From Lineolata rhizophorae (Eukaryota; Ascomycota; Dothideomycetes; Lineolatales; Lineolataceae), in contig MU001674.1 in assembly GCA_010093515.1 (NCBI GenBank), positions 1,327,560 through 1,391,559 of the forward strand: DNA of 64,000 bases. Direction: 5' to 3'. Positions 25,319 to 35,595 of this stretch are shown in pieces. Positions within the stretch are counted from its first letter, which is position 1. Each line of letters begins with the position of its first letter. The notes beneath the pieces are model-generated. The model did not search any database. It was not told where the DNA came from and saw only the letters and a list, made by a program, of their open reading frames with translations. The position numbers and the translations under genes were made by a program.

Positions 25319-26348
25319 TCACCATTTTGTCACTCCACCATCGATACAAAGATCATGACCCGTCTGTTGACACATTCAATTAGCCTGCAACTTGTCGCTT
25401 CTAACCCTCACGCAAGCCAATACAAGCAGCATGAAGAAAGGCAACAAACTCACCATATACTTGCTCCCATCCCCCGCCAGAAACACACACGCGCCCTTCA
25501 AATCCTCCGTCTCCGCCACTCTCCCCACCATGATGTCCTCGCCCCATCTCGCCAACAAATCCGGAAACGGCCCCGTCATCTCCGTCCTCACATAGCCCGG
25601 ACTCAAACTATTAACGCGGATGCCCATGGGCGCGAGCTCGGCGGCCATGGGCGCCACCATAGCCGCGACCGCGCCCTTGGTCCCGCAGTACGCGGACGAG
25701 CTTTGCGTGCGTATGGCGCCGCGCGCGGCGATGGACGCGACGAGCACGATGCTGCCGCCGCGGCCGCGGGGCGGCTCGTTCGCGAGCATGGTGCGTGCCG
25801 CGTGCTGCGCCGTCATGTACGCACCGAAGACGTTGACGGCGAGGAGCTGCGAGAGGTCGGCCGCCGTGGTAGAGAGGAAGGGAATGTTCTTGTTGATGCC
25901 GGCGCAGGCGACGCAGATGTCGAGCGTGGGGGAGAAGGAGGCGGCGAGGGAGGCGAAGCCGGATTCGAGGGCGGGAGCAGAGCTCACGTCGACGCTGGCA
26001 GGAGTTGGATGGGAGGGTTAGCGTGGACGGGGAATTGAAAGATAGGGTTATGGAGGGGAGTGCGCGGCTCTCACTTGAAGTATGCTGTCTTGATGCCGAA
26101 GCGGTCCTTAATGGTGTTGAAGGCGTCGCTGGGAGAAATGATGTCGAAGATGGCAACGTCGGCGCCGGCCTCGGCGAGCCCTTCGGCGAAGGCTAGGCCG
26201 CAGCCGCGAGAGCCTCCTGTGACGAGTGCGGTACGACCTTTGAGGGAAAACTGTGTGTTGATACCTTGAGCATTTTTGGATGTTGATACTAAAATTTTGG
26301 ATAACTATTAGAAGTGTGTGCATGGATAGATAACTGTACCTGTGCCAT
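25319..26348 (-). CDS. hxnW: Short-chain dehydrogenase/reductase, HxnW-like
   Basis: Classical SDR, NAD(P)H-dependent; proposed ketoreductase of the nicotinate pathway. Exons in transcription order: 26348-26340, 26250-26075, 25994-25454, 25363-25319; 771 nt, 256 aa. The first exon codes only Met-Ala-Gln; splicing to 26250 gives [21 protein letters not shown], a textbook SDR start. Motifs: TGGSRGCG (residues 14-21) for the dinucleotide, CAGI in place of NNAG, S149 (VASIAA), Y164 and K168 (YCGTK), and the terminal exon [13 protein letters not shown]. Length is usual for the family. It is divergent from hxnM, sharing a 588-bp region with GATA motifs. The substrate assignment rests on context. 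Confidence 0.9.
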
Positions 26349-26936
26349 GATGCAGGCTCTGTTCCTATCAGCAGATAGCAAAGTCCATGAAGCTACAGAG
26401 CTCGTGGAGTTCAGGATCGCCCCCGACAAGTACGCAAAACAAGAAGCCGGAGAGCCATCGTGAGAAGCACAGGATTGAGATGAGCAGGCAAAACTGAGCA
26501 GGCTAGACAGAGCGTGTTGCAGCAGCAGTGGACTCACTAGTGGGGTGAACTCGCCAACCCCGCCATTGCGTAGCTCACTCGCCCCACCTTGCCTGGGTCC
26601 GGAGCTCTATCCCTGCCCGCAGCACGCTGCGCCGAGCGGGCAGGAGCTAAACACGAAAAAGATTCCCTGCACGATAAGAAGCTTCCGGCCATAGGCAGGT
26701 CAGTAGGCAGCTGTGTCTGTTGTGTAGTCACACAACCCCACCTTTATCGGGCCACGACTGTGCTTCGGATAGCATCAACGTTACATCTTTGAATGGTCCT
26801 TTCAATTCAACTAAACACCCGGTGGCTTCTTCCCTCAACGGCAGTTTGCCGGACTTCCCAGCTTAATCCGGGTCTGCGTGCCGTCTACGAGAGATTCCTT
26901 ACCTCCCGAGATTTACTCGGAGTATCCTGAACGAAA
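26349..26936. promoter_or_regulatory. Divergent hxnW/hxnM promoter region
   Basis: Bidirectional intergenic region. GATA-type (HGATAR) words occur as an inverted pair at 26365-26378 (CTATC-AGCA-GATAG), and as single sites at about 26744 (TTATC) and 26768 (GATAG). A. nidulans hxn genes are reported to be under AreA nitrogen control, which would fit, but motif density alone proves nothing. Confidence 0.5.
26365..26378. promoter_or_regulatory. Inverted pair of GATA motifs
   Basis: CTATCAGCAGATAG has two head-to-head GATAG cores separated by four bases, 17 bp upstream of the hxnW ATG. It is a candidate AreA (GATA factor) site, though so close to the start that it may lie in the transcribed leader. 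Confidence 0.4.
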
Positions 26937-28137
26937 ATGGGCAAAAAGCGCGTGCTCGTTAGCTACGGCGTCGACATTGACGCTGTCGCCGGTTGGCTTG
27001 GATCGTACGGCGGCGAAGACTCCACCAGCGACATTGCACGAGGTACTTACTTAACCGCTGACTCCAATTAGACCCTCCGCAATCAGAAAGCGAGAAACAA
27101 AAGTAGAAACTAACTGGACGCTCACTCCCCTGATGTCCAGGCTTGTGGGCCGGCACGCACGGCACGCGACGGCTGCTGAAACTCTTCGACAAGTACGGCA
27201 TTAAAGCGACATGGTTCATCCCGGGCCACACATTGGAGACGTTCCCGGAAGAATGCGCGTTGGTGCGCGACGCCGGGCACGAGATCGGCTTGCACGGCTA
27301 CTCGCACGAGAACCCGGTCGACATGTCGCTCGAGCAGCAGCACGACGTGCTCGACAAGACGTTCCGACTTCTGACCGACTTTTGCGGCGGCAAGCCGCCG
27401 CGCGGCAGCGTCGCGCCCTGGTGGGAGTCGAGCAAGGAGACGGTCGAGCTCATGCTCAGGTACGGCGTCGAGTACGATCATAGTTTTGGCCATCACGATT
27501 GCCAGTGTTATTGGTTGAGGACGGGCGACGAGTGGACCAAGATTGATTACTCGAAAAATGCCCGGGATTGGATGAAGCCGTTGGTGAAAGGCAAGGAGAC
27601 AGGCATGGTGGAGATCCCTGGGTCGTGGTATATTGATGATTTACCGCCCATGATGTTCATGAAGAATTCGCCGAATAGTCATGGCTGGGTGAATCCGAAA
27701 GATATCGAGGAGTAAGTTGCCTCGGGCTGGTATGAGGATAAGTCCCGCTGACTTCCCGGCTAGCATCTGGATCGCGCATTTCGACTACTACTATCGCGAG
27801 TTCGACGAGTTCGTCTTTCCCATGACGATTCATCCTGACGTGAGTACATGCTATCGCATCGTCCGGACTCGCGGCTAAGAATTTCATAGGTTTCGGGAAG
27901 ACCGCATGTGATCCTCATGCATGAAAGGTGAAGTCGACTCCGAGAAGAGATTCCCGAAGGCTCCGGCGCTAATGGTGATGCTGCAGGATAATTGAGCACA
28001 TAAACAAGCACGAAGGTATCGAGTGGGTGACGATGGAACAGATGGTGGACGAGTTCAAGTCAAAGAGCCCAGCACCGCAAGGTGCGATAATGCCCGCGCC
28101 TAGGGGCGAAATCCTCAAGACTCCGCCGAGACCTTGA
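26937..28137 (+). CDS. hxnM: Polysaccharide-deacetylase-fold cyclic imide hydrolase, HxnM-like
   Basis: CE4-fold metal hydrolase of the HpPgdA/cyclic-imidase subgroup; in the hxn pathway it is proposed to open the cyclic imide ring. Exons 26937-27042, 27141-27711, 27764-27839, 27890-27927, 27987-28137; 313 aa. Seen: D13-x-D15 ([10 protein letters not shown]), metal-binding H87 and H91 ([11 protein letters not shown]), [24 protein letters not shown] and [12 protein letters not shown] near the C-terminus. There is no signal peptide or chitin-binding domain, which argues against a wall chitin deacetylase and for a cytosolic small-molecule enzyme. It is followed in the same direction by hxnX. Without the cluster context a generic polysaccharide deacetylase would be the only safe call. 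Confidence 0.88.
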
Positions 28138-29404
28138 GCGGCGGCGCTGGCGGGCGACGGAGAATGGGAATTCAGGGGCGGAATTGCGCCGCGACGTGAG
28201 TGGGTGGAGCAGGTAGCGACCGCTCGACGCTAAGCTTGGAACGGTGACAAGCGGTCCGATAGAAGTACCTAGGCTTATGCCAAACATGTCCATGGATCGT
28301 CCTTTTCTTTTAAGAATCTAGAATTCTAATGTAGAAAATATTTAAATCAGGCTGAGAACTCTGAGTTCTGGCTGGCCTAGCATGCAACTATAAACGGAGC
28401 TAGGAAGAGAAAAGAGAGGTACCTACGCAGGGCCCTCACATGCATCTCGCGGTAAACCATTGAGAACAAAACAACTCAGCAAGGGCTAATGCTAGCATAA
28501 AGTTCCTTTAGGGATATGAAATAGACACTAGCCTAACCCCATGTACTAAATTATTCTTAAAGATATTCAACTAAGGGTAGAAGCTGCATATTTCGACTCT
28601 TGATTTGTGCCACAGTCGCTACAGATTTTACCAACCTCGTACACTCCTAACAGCCAAGTATAGTGGCTCCGGCATCCAAGCCCAATTCTTTCTAAGAACA
28701 CTTCGGCCGTTGAGTTATTGCTTCGTACAACTCAAATGCTATAACGAAGGCACCAAAATCGCGGACCATAAAGCCGGCCGGCCCGAGCACCAGCCCGCAC
28801 CCCCACTCTTGCCCACCCGTCCATTCCCCGTTCCTGCGTCATCGCCATCACGTCTCCCTGCAGCCCAGGAGTGGTGCTGCAGCACCCCAAGCTTCAGCGA
28901 AAGCAGCCGGGCACGCGTTTCGTGCGACGGGAGTGGAGAGAGATAGTCGGGCGTGCAGGTCGGTGTCGATAGGGAAGGTCCAAGGAGGAACCTGACGAAA
29001 GGGCTCGATAGGGCATGCAAGCGCTGCTGGCGTCGATTGATTGCTCGCCTTGCTATTGGACGGCCTGGATCCGCTCATAGGACCTTTTTTCTTCAATGGT
29101 TGCGGCACGCGCGCTGGGGGAGAATTTTAACGCGTAAAGTTTTGGTGAATGGCTGGTGGTTTGCATGATATCCCTGGCATCGTCCATTAGAAAAAGCTTC
29201 GAGGCGCTTTTGTAGAACCTCAGGGTCTGCGGGCCTGACGTCGCGCGACCCAAAGGCTCTTTCTCTTTTCGCGATTGAAATAATTTCCTCGACCTGTGAT
29301 TTCTGCTTGGCAGTTCATTGTGTATGCGGACCTCCCAAACAAGTCATAGTTCACCGAGCCATTGTTGACTGAATCACTTGGCATTTCCATTCTGTCCCTT
29401 CAAA
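28138..29404. other. Intergenic region hxnM-hxnX
   Basis: About 1.27 kb, AT-rich in the first 500 bp (3' flank of hxnM). No family resemblance in the short open frames. It should include the hxnX promoter. Confidence 0.4.
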
Positions 29405-30921
29405 ATGATGCGTTACGCGCCTCCACCTCTAGTTCTCCCCAAGATCCACCGCGACGATGACAGCAAGTTGAGCGTACGGCCCCCCTCCCTCCAATCCCCT
29501 CTCCCCTCTAACCACCCCCTCTAGATCCTCATCGTAGGCGCCGGCCTCGGCGGCCTCGGCGCCGCCATCGCCCTCCTCCTCGCCGGGCACGCCGTGCGCA
29601 TTCTCGAGTCCGCGAGCCAGATATCCGAGGTCGGCGCGGGCATCCAAGTCTTGCCCAATAGCTCGCGGGTGCTCATCTCATGGGGTCTCGAGGAGCGGCT
29701 GGCGCGCCTCGCCACGCGGCCCAAGCGCGTCAACATGTTGGGCTGGAAGGGCAACGCGCTGTCGAGCATGGATTTCCACGACTACGAGGAGGAATGCGGG
29801 ACGCCGTTTTGGGACTTCCATCGCGCGAATCTGCATGCGTGCCTGTTGGAGAGGGCGCGGGAGTTGGGAGCGAGCGTGGAGGTGAATTCGAGGGTTGTGG
29901 ATGTGAGGGTGGTGAAGGAGGGCGAGAGGGCGACTGTGGTCTTGGCGGATGGAAGGGAGGAGGAGGCGGATTTGGTGGTGGGCGCGGACGGAATTTTTTC
30001 AAAGTGCCGGGACGTCTTCTTGGGTCGTGAAGACCCGCCCGTATTGACGGGAGACTTGGCGTATAGACTCTTGTTGAACACGAGGGAAATGATGAAGGAC
30101 CCGGAGTTGAAGGGGTTCGTGGAAGATCCGCAGGTGAACTACTGGCTGGGTCCGCTGGCGCACGCGGTCAACTACGTCCTGCGTGGAGGAGAGTTGTTTA
30201 ATATGGTCCTTCTGGTTCCGGACGACATGCCGGCCGGAGCGACAACGCTGGAGGGGAACGTGGAGGAAATGCGCGCTCTTTACAAAGATTGGGATCCGAG
30301 GTAAGCGCGCACGATGTCCGCTGTCTGGCGATGACCTAACTTCGTACTTTGATCAGGATACCTAAGCTCCTCGCACTTTGCGAATCAGTATACAAATGGC
30401 GTCTGTGCATCCGTCCCGGACTCGACACTAGCTGGTCAAATCCATCAGGAACATTCACACTGCTAGGCGACTCAGTGCACGCCACTTTGCCGTATTTGGC
30501 ATCTGGCGCGGGGATGTCGCTGGAAGATGCCGCTGTGCTCGGACTGTGCTTCTCTCGCGTCAAGTCGAAGTCGCTAGCAGAAAAGAAGCACGCGCTACGA
30601 GTGTACGAAAAGTGTCGCCGGTCCCGCACTGAAGCCGTCGTGCAGCGAGGCAATATGCAGCAGTATCTCTACCATTTACACGACGGCAAGGAACAGGAAG
30701 AGAGAGATGCGACTCTAAGAGCATTTGGGGATGCGGAGGAGAGCAAGAAGTCTTCCGGTGTTTGGGACTCTGGAAAGTATGAAACCGGATCCGATCCACT
30801 TGCGTGGAGGAGAGGCGGGGTTGGCACTTGGCTTCTCACTTATGACTGTGCGGAAGATGTAGAGCAGAATTGGCATTTAGAAGAGAGTTCAGGCGACGGT
30901 GCAACAAGAGCGCACCTGTAG
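29405..30921 (+). CDS. hxnX: FAD-dependent monooxygenase (salicylate/6-hydroxynicotinate hydroxylase type), HxnX-like
   Basis: Single-component flavin monooxygenase proposed to convert 6-hydroxynicotinate to 2,5-dihydroxypyridine. Exons 29405-29473, 29525-30300, 30357-30921; 469 aa. Seen: GxGxxG (ILIVGAGLGGLGAAIAL, residues ~24-40) followed by the acidic ribose ligand (RILESA), substrate/FAD loop (GAGIQVLPNSSRVL), DG motif (LVVGADGIFSKCRDV) and GD motif (FTLLGDSVHATLPYLASGAGMSLEDAAVLG). The C-terminal ~100 residues are Lys/Glu-rich as in fungal salicylate-hydroxylase-like enzymes. It ends 141 bp from convergent hxnS. Salicylate hydroxylase would be the alternative if the cluster context were ignored. 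Confidence 0.88.
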
Positions 30922-31062
30922 GACCTGAACATGTTGGCACCATCTCTTTCTAGCCAACGGCTTAATTACCCGGTATGACACCTGCAGCCTAGATAATTTC
31001 GAACTTCTTCATGTAAATAGTTAACGAACACGGTACCACCAAATAATGGACACAATTGCTCC

Positions 31063-34000
31063 TTATGCCACAGAAACGAAGAAGCTCTTCTCTCCCTCTT
31101 TGCGGAGTACTTCGGTCTTCTTGACAAGATCATCTCCGACGGCAAGTCGTAGTCTCTCCACCGTAGCAGGACTATCCATGATGAATCCTGACTCGTTCTC
31201 TTGAACGCCATTCATAGTCCTCGCCGCCTTAACCGCTTCCCGCAAAGCGAAGAAAACCGTAGCACCGAGGAAGAGCGGGGGTTCACCAACCCCTTTGCTG
31301 CTTTGGATGCTGCGCAAATGGTTCCACGTGAGCGGCTTCCCGTCCGAGTCAGCCCGCAGCATGCTGACATTGAATTGTTGCGGGATGTCGTTGAAGCCGG
31401 GGATCTTGTAATTTCCAGGACCTCGGGTAGCCAATTCGCCGGTGTTGAGCCAAAGTGACTCCTCCATGGTGAAGAGGCCTTGACCTTGGACAAAGGCCCC
31501 TTCAATTTGCCCATAGTCAATGGCAGGGTTGATTGACTGGCCTACATCCATCAAGATATCCGTCCGGAGTACAGTGTGGTCTCCCGTGAGCAGGTCTAAC
31601 TCTGCCTCGCTAACCGCGACACCCTGCACAAAATCGTTAGCAAGAAGAGACAGTCGAAATAGAGAAGGTATGATAGTCCAACTCACCTGCGTGAAGTAAT
31701 AATACATCGGCCTCACAGTTTTCTCATCGTAACTTCCCCACTGATACCCAATACGAGGCATCTTCCAGAACCCGTTGGCCGCAAGATTGACTCGATCGAG
31801 GTACGCCGAATGCACCAAAGTCCTCATAGGAGCGTCGGCTCCGTACTTCTCCCTATACGGCTTGAGCCGCTCGTTGATTTGATTGCATGCATCCTTCACA
31901 GCCATTCCATTCAAGTCGCTACCAGACGAGGCTGCCGTCGGCGAGGCATTTGCCGACTGATACGTCTGGCTGTCCTGCGTAAATACCGCGTCGACAGGAA
32001 CACCCAATTCCTGGGCGGCAACCTGGCACATCTTGGTGTAGAGCCCCTGGCCCATTTCCGTGCCGCCGTGGTGGAGAAGGACGCTGCCATCGTGATAGAT
32101 CTTAACGTACGCCGTCGCCTGGTTGAGATGTAGAGCTGTGGCAAAACTAAGACCAAACTTCGTCGGGATGAGGCAGATGCCGCGTTTCTTCCACTTGTTG
32201 GAGTCGTTGAACTTGGCGACAGCTGCTTTCCGCGCGTCGTAATCCGAAGACTTGCGGAGTTGTTCCATCATCGTAGGGATGTGCCAATCGACGTCGATCT
32301 GCTGCAGGAAGGGCGTCCTATCACCGACCTTATAAAGGTTTTTCTGCCGCAGCTCGTCGATGTCGACACCAAGACCTTCGGCGATAACGGACATGAAGCA
32401 CTCGGTGACAAACATGGCCTGTGGGCCGCCGAATCCTCGGAAGGCCGTGTTGCTGTGTGTATTCGTCTTGCAACAATGAGCGCGAATGAAGACATCGGGA
32501 ATCTCGTAGCAGTTGTCTAAGTGAGTGCAAGCGCGATCCAGCACAGCGCCACTCATGTCCTGAGAAAAGCCAGCGTTGTCGTACATATCGGCCTCCAAGG
32601 CAAGGAGCTTGCCATCGTTCGTAGTGCCAATTTTCCACTTTGTTTGAATTGGATGTCTCTGGCCGCTGGTCATCATATCCTCGTCTCGGTTTAGCATCAG
32701 TCGCATTGGCCGTCCTTCCTTCTTGGCGGCAACGGCTAGGAGACACGCAAACGGCACGCTACGCGATTCTTTCCCACCAAATGCACCACCCATGCGCTTG
32801 ACCCTAGCATTGATCCGGTTACTAGGAACACCGGTCACTTGGCTGACGAATTCCTGAGTTTCCATCGTGTTCTGGGTCGACGACCACACGTCCATAGCAC
32901 CATCCTCAGAGTGCGGAATGACAAGAGAGGCGTTTGTTTCCAGATAAAAGTGCTCCTGACCTCCAACCCTCGATACCCCTTCAAATACGCGATCGCACCT
33001 CGCAAACGCGTCTTCCATGTTTCCATGGATTGCAATACCCTTCTTGAGCATCTTGCCGTGCGCGAAAAAGCTGTTTGCCTCGATCGCTTCATCAATCGTG
33101 AGAATCGCAGGCAAAACTTCGTATGTGACCTTGACGACCTTTGCGGCCGCCTGCGCCTGCAAAGCTGTTTCCGCGTACACCATCCCAATGATTTGGCCAT
33201 GAGACGTGACCTCTCCATCAGCGAAGAATGGCTCATCCTTCTTGACAGAGCCCCAGACATTTGCTTCCTTCGGGATACTATTCTTGTCGATGTATCCCAC
33301 AACTCCCGGCATATTCAGCGCCGGCTCCCAGTCGACATCAACGATCTTCGCGTGAGCCTTAGAAGACAGCACCAATCCCCCGAACAGTTCTCGATCCTGG
33401 CGGGGCATGTCGTCAACATACTCGGCTTCTCCGGTGCATTGCTTCAACGCCGAAACGGCGGGGACTTGCTTTCCAACAACCCTCTGCTCGTTAGGGTTGT
33501 AATCGTCCCTCGTCCCAGTTGAGAGTTCCCGGTGAATTTCTTCGATAATGTTCAAGTCTACATCCCCTAGTTGGAGCTCTGCAACAGACTCATGCCAGAA
33601 CCTGAAGAACATGGACAATACCAAAGCACGACGGTAGTGCGCCATCCCTCCGGGAACTGAAAAGCTGAGGTTGCAATCTTCGGCTAGAGCATCCAAACCT
33701 GATGACAATGTCTCCGAATCGAACCATTTCTTCTTTTGCAAGACTGCTTTGGCCTTTTTCATTGATACGGTCGTCGGCGCGATGCCGCCATAGGCGAGAA
33801 TTATATCCTCAACGGCACCATCAGCACTCAGCCGCAATTTATATGCGGCATTAACAATTGCGATGTCATCATCTTTCCTCTTCGCTTGCTTGTAAGCCTT
33901 GATAATGTGCTTGTCGTTTTTAGCCGGAATTGGTATGGCTACTTGAGTGATGACAGCATCCGGCGGCAAGGACGTAGTGCGGTACGCCATGAAAAGGTCA

Positions 34001-35595
34001 CTCAGTGGAATGCGAATTTCCTCTGGCTGGAGATTTCGGGCAACAACATATGCTCCACTTGCCAACAGAACGGGATTGGCGTCGGAGATCGGCGAAGCCG
34101 TGGCAAGATTTCCTGCCAAAGAAGCTACATTCCGAATTTGACGGCCACCAAAATACCGCAGTTGCTTGCGAAGAGCGTCCAGAACCGACACTTGAGTCCC
34201 AAACTTCCTGTAGGTCTCCTTGCAGAGATCTTCGGCCGTAGTGAGCGGTGTATTTGCGCCAATACGGATCTCTCCGCCAGACTCGAGGTCCGTCAGGAAG
34301 TCATTCTTCTGCAGTTCCTCGATATCCGACACATACACGGAGACAGCAAAATCCGAATTCTTGAATCGGATTTCAACTTGCACCTCCGTGGCTCCAGCTA
34401 CGAGCTTTGCGGACGGCCACTTGTCCTTGATTTCTAGCAGTTGCTGAAGTGTCGTGGGGCGGAACCAGAGCTTCCTCTCGTTTCCGTAGCAGATCGGCGT
34501 CCGCTTAAACTTATAAAGAGCCGGCGGGTATATGAGCTCTGTAGAGGCATCGTAGGTAGAAAATTGTTGTTGAGCCACGCCGGCTTTCGAGCTAGAAGGC
34601 GGAGCCTCGAGATGCGTCTCAGTCTTCACTTCGATCTCGACACCTTCCTCGCTCGGCTTTGATTCTCGCGACTTCGCAGGCTTGGCGTAGGAAGCGCCGC
34701 TGACAGAAGGGTCCTCCGCAACTTCGTTGCCTGATACTGAGGTGGCATTTGTCGACGCAGAATCCGGCGACGAGCTGAGGGGAGCGCCACTGGAATCCGA
34801 GTTCGGCGAGGCGTCTCGGCAGCATCCTCCGGGGCGGCCACAAGATACCCCTGTAGAGCCTCGTCCGCACGAAGCAGATCCAGCTTTGAGTGACTCCGCA
34901 TCAAGGGCTGCCTTTTCCAGCCCATTCTGGTCAGAGGACTCGGGAGTGCTCTCGAGCTTTCCCCCAAGATCTTCAGTTACGAATGTCCTGGCCGCCTGAA
35001 GAATCGGCTTGTATCCAGTGCACCGGCACAGGTTTCCATCCAAATGTCCTTCCAACTGAATATCCCTCTCCAAAAGCCGAAATACATCCTTCTCGGCGTC
35101 GTAGGCGTTCCTGAGTATAGCGTACATGGCCATGACGATTCCCGGCGTGCAGAATCCGCATTGCGAACCGTGAAGCTTAGCGATGCGCTCCTGCAAGGGG
35201 TGAGGCCTCGACACGTTTCCCAAGCCCTCAATCGTTATGACGTGCTTCCCATCGACGCCGACGAGCGGAAACAAACACGCGTTGACCGCCAGGTGCTTGA
35301 CCTTTGTCCCCGACGGCCGTGTTGCCGCCACGCGTGTCTGCACCACGACCGTGCAGGCGCCGCAGCCGCCCTCACCGCACCCGAGCTTCGTTCCCCTGAG
35401 CCCATGCTGGCTCCGGATGTATTCGAGCAGCGTCAAGTGTGGATTCGGATTCTCGAGCGAGACCTGTTTGCCGTTGAGATAGAAAGTGAGGACGGAGGAT
35501 GTGAAGGTCGACCCGACGAGCGGCGTTAGCGCGTCGGCTGCGGTACGCGCCGGTTGCGCTTTCGGCGCCGACATGGGGGGTCGCGGGAGCTCCAT
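31063..35595 (-). CDS. hxnS: Molybdenum hydroxylase: nicotinate hydroxylase (purine hydroxylase II), HxnS-like
   Basis: Xanthine-dehydrogenase-family enzyme that in this cluster should hydroxylate nicotinate to 6-hydroxynicotinate. About 1489 aa from the ATG at 35595 (MELPRPPMSAPK); one intron at 31624-31686. Domain order: 2Fe-2S ferredoxin domain (GCGEGGCGACTVVV), helical 2Fe-2S domain (GSQCGFCTPGIVM, CRCTGYKPI), a Ser/Cys-rich linker (residues ~260-380), FAD domain (FGGRQIRNVASLAGNLATASPISD) and molybdopterin domains (RVKRMGGAFGGKESRS, SNTAFRGFGGPQ, HHGGTEMGQGL, GVGEPPLFLG). Residues equivalent to the xanthine dehydrogenase Glu802, Arg880, Thr1010 and Glu1261 are present, so housekeeping xanthine dehydrogenase (hxA) cannot be excluded from sequence alone; synteny with hxnX and hxnR favours HxnS. 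Convergent with hxnX, divergent from hxnR. Confidence 0.85.
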   Translation of the reverse strand: MELPRPPMSAPKAQPARTAADALTPLVGSTFTSSVLTFYLNGKQVSLENPNPHLTLLEYIRSQHGLRGTKLGCGEGGCGACTVVVQTRVAATRPSGTKVKHLAVNACLFPLVGVDGKHVITIEGLGNVSRPHPLQERIAKLHGSQCGFCTPGIVMAMYAILRNAYDAEKDVFRLLERDIQLEGHLDGNLCRCTGYKPILQAARTFVTEDLGGKLESTPESSDQNGLEKAALDAESLKAGSASCGRGSTGVSCGRPGGCCRDASPNSDSSGAPLSSSPDSASTNATSVSGNEVAEDPSVSGASYAKPAKSRESKPSEEGVEIEVKTETHLEAPPSSSKAGVAQQQFSTYDASTELIYPPALYKFKRTPICYGNERKLWFRPTTLQQLLEIKDKWPSAKLVAGATEVQVEIRFKNSDFAVSVYVSDIEELQKNDFLTDLESGGEIRIGANTPLTTAEDLCKETYRKFGTQVSVLDALRKQLRYFGGRQIRNVASLAGNLATASPISDANPVLLASGAYVVARNLQPEEIRIPLSDLFMAYRTTSLPPDAVITQVAIPIPAKNDKHIIKAYKQAKRKDDDIAIVNAAYKLRLSADGAVEDIILAYGGIAPTTVSMKKAKAVLQKKKWFDSETLSSGLDALAEDCNLSFSVPGGMAHYRRALVLSMFFRFWHESVAELQLGDVDLNIIEEIHRELSTGTRDDYNPNEQRVVGKQVPAVSALKQCTGEAEYVDDMPRQDRELFGGLVLSSKAHAKIVDVDWEPALNMPGVVGYIDKNSIPKEANVWGSVKKDEPFFADGEVTSHGQIIGMVYAETALQAQAAAKVVKVTYEVLPAILTIDEAIEANSFFAHGKMLKKGIAIHGNMEDAFARCDRVFEGVSRVGGQEHFYLETNASLVIPHSEDGAMDVWSSTQNTMETQEFVSQVTGVPSNRINARVKRMGGAFGGKESRSVPFACLLAVAAKKEGRPMRLMLNRDEDMMTSGQRHPIQTKWKIGTTNDGKLLALEADMYDNAGFSQDMSGAVLDRACTHLDNCYEIPDVFIRAHCCKTNTHSNTAFRGFGGPQAMFVTECFMSVIAEGLGVDIDELRQKNLYKVGDRTPFLQQIDVDWHIPTMMEQLRKSSDYDARKAAVAKFNDSNKWKKRGICLIPTKFGLSFATALHLNQATAYVKIYHDGSVLLHHGGTEMGQGLYTKMCQVAAQELGVPVDAVFTQDSQTYQSANASPTAASSGSDLNGMAVKDACNQINERLKPYREKYGADAPMRTLVHSAYLDRVNLAANGFWKMPRIGYQWGSYDEKTVRPMYYYFTQVSWTIIPSLFRLSLLANDFVQGVAVSEAELDLLTGDHTVLRTDILMDVGQSINPAIDYGQIEGAFVQGQGLFTMEESLWLNTGELATRGPGNYKIPGFNDIPQQFNVSMLRADSDGKPLTWNHLRSIQSSKGVGEPPLFLGATVFFALREAVKAARTMNGVQENESGFIMDSPATVERLRLAVGDDLVKKTEVLRKEGEKSFFVSVA

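Noticed and set aside
15814-30921. Secondary metabolite cluster
   Set aside because: There is no PKS, NRPS, terpene synthase or prenyltransferase; the enzyme set is catabolic and matches the hxn genes.
31063-35595. Housekeeping xanthine dehydrogenase (hxA)
   Set aside because: Not excluded on residues, but the gene sits between hxnX and hxnR among six more hxn-type genes, which favours the nicotinate paralogue. Kept as the main alternative.
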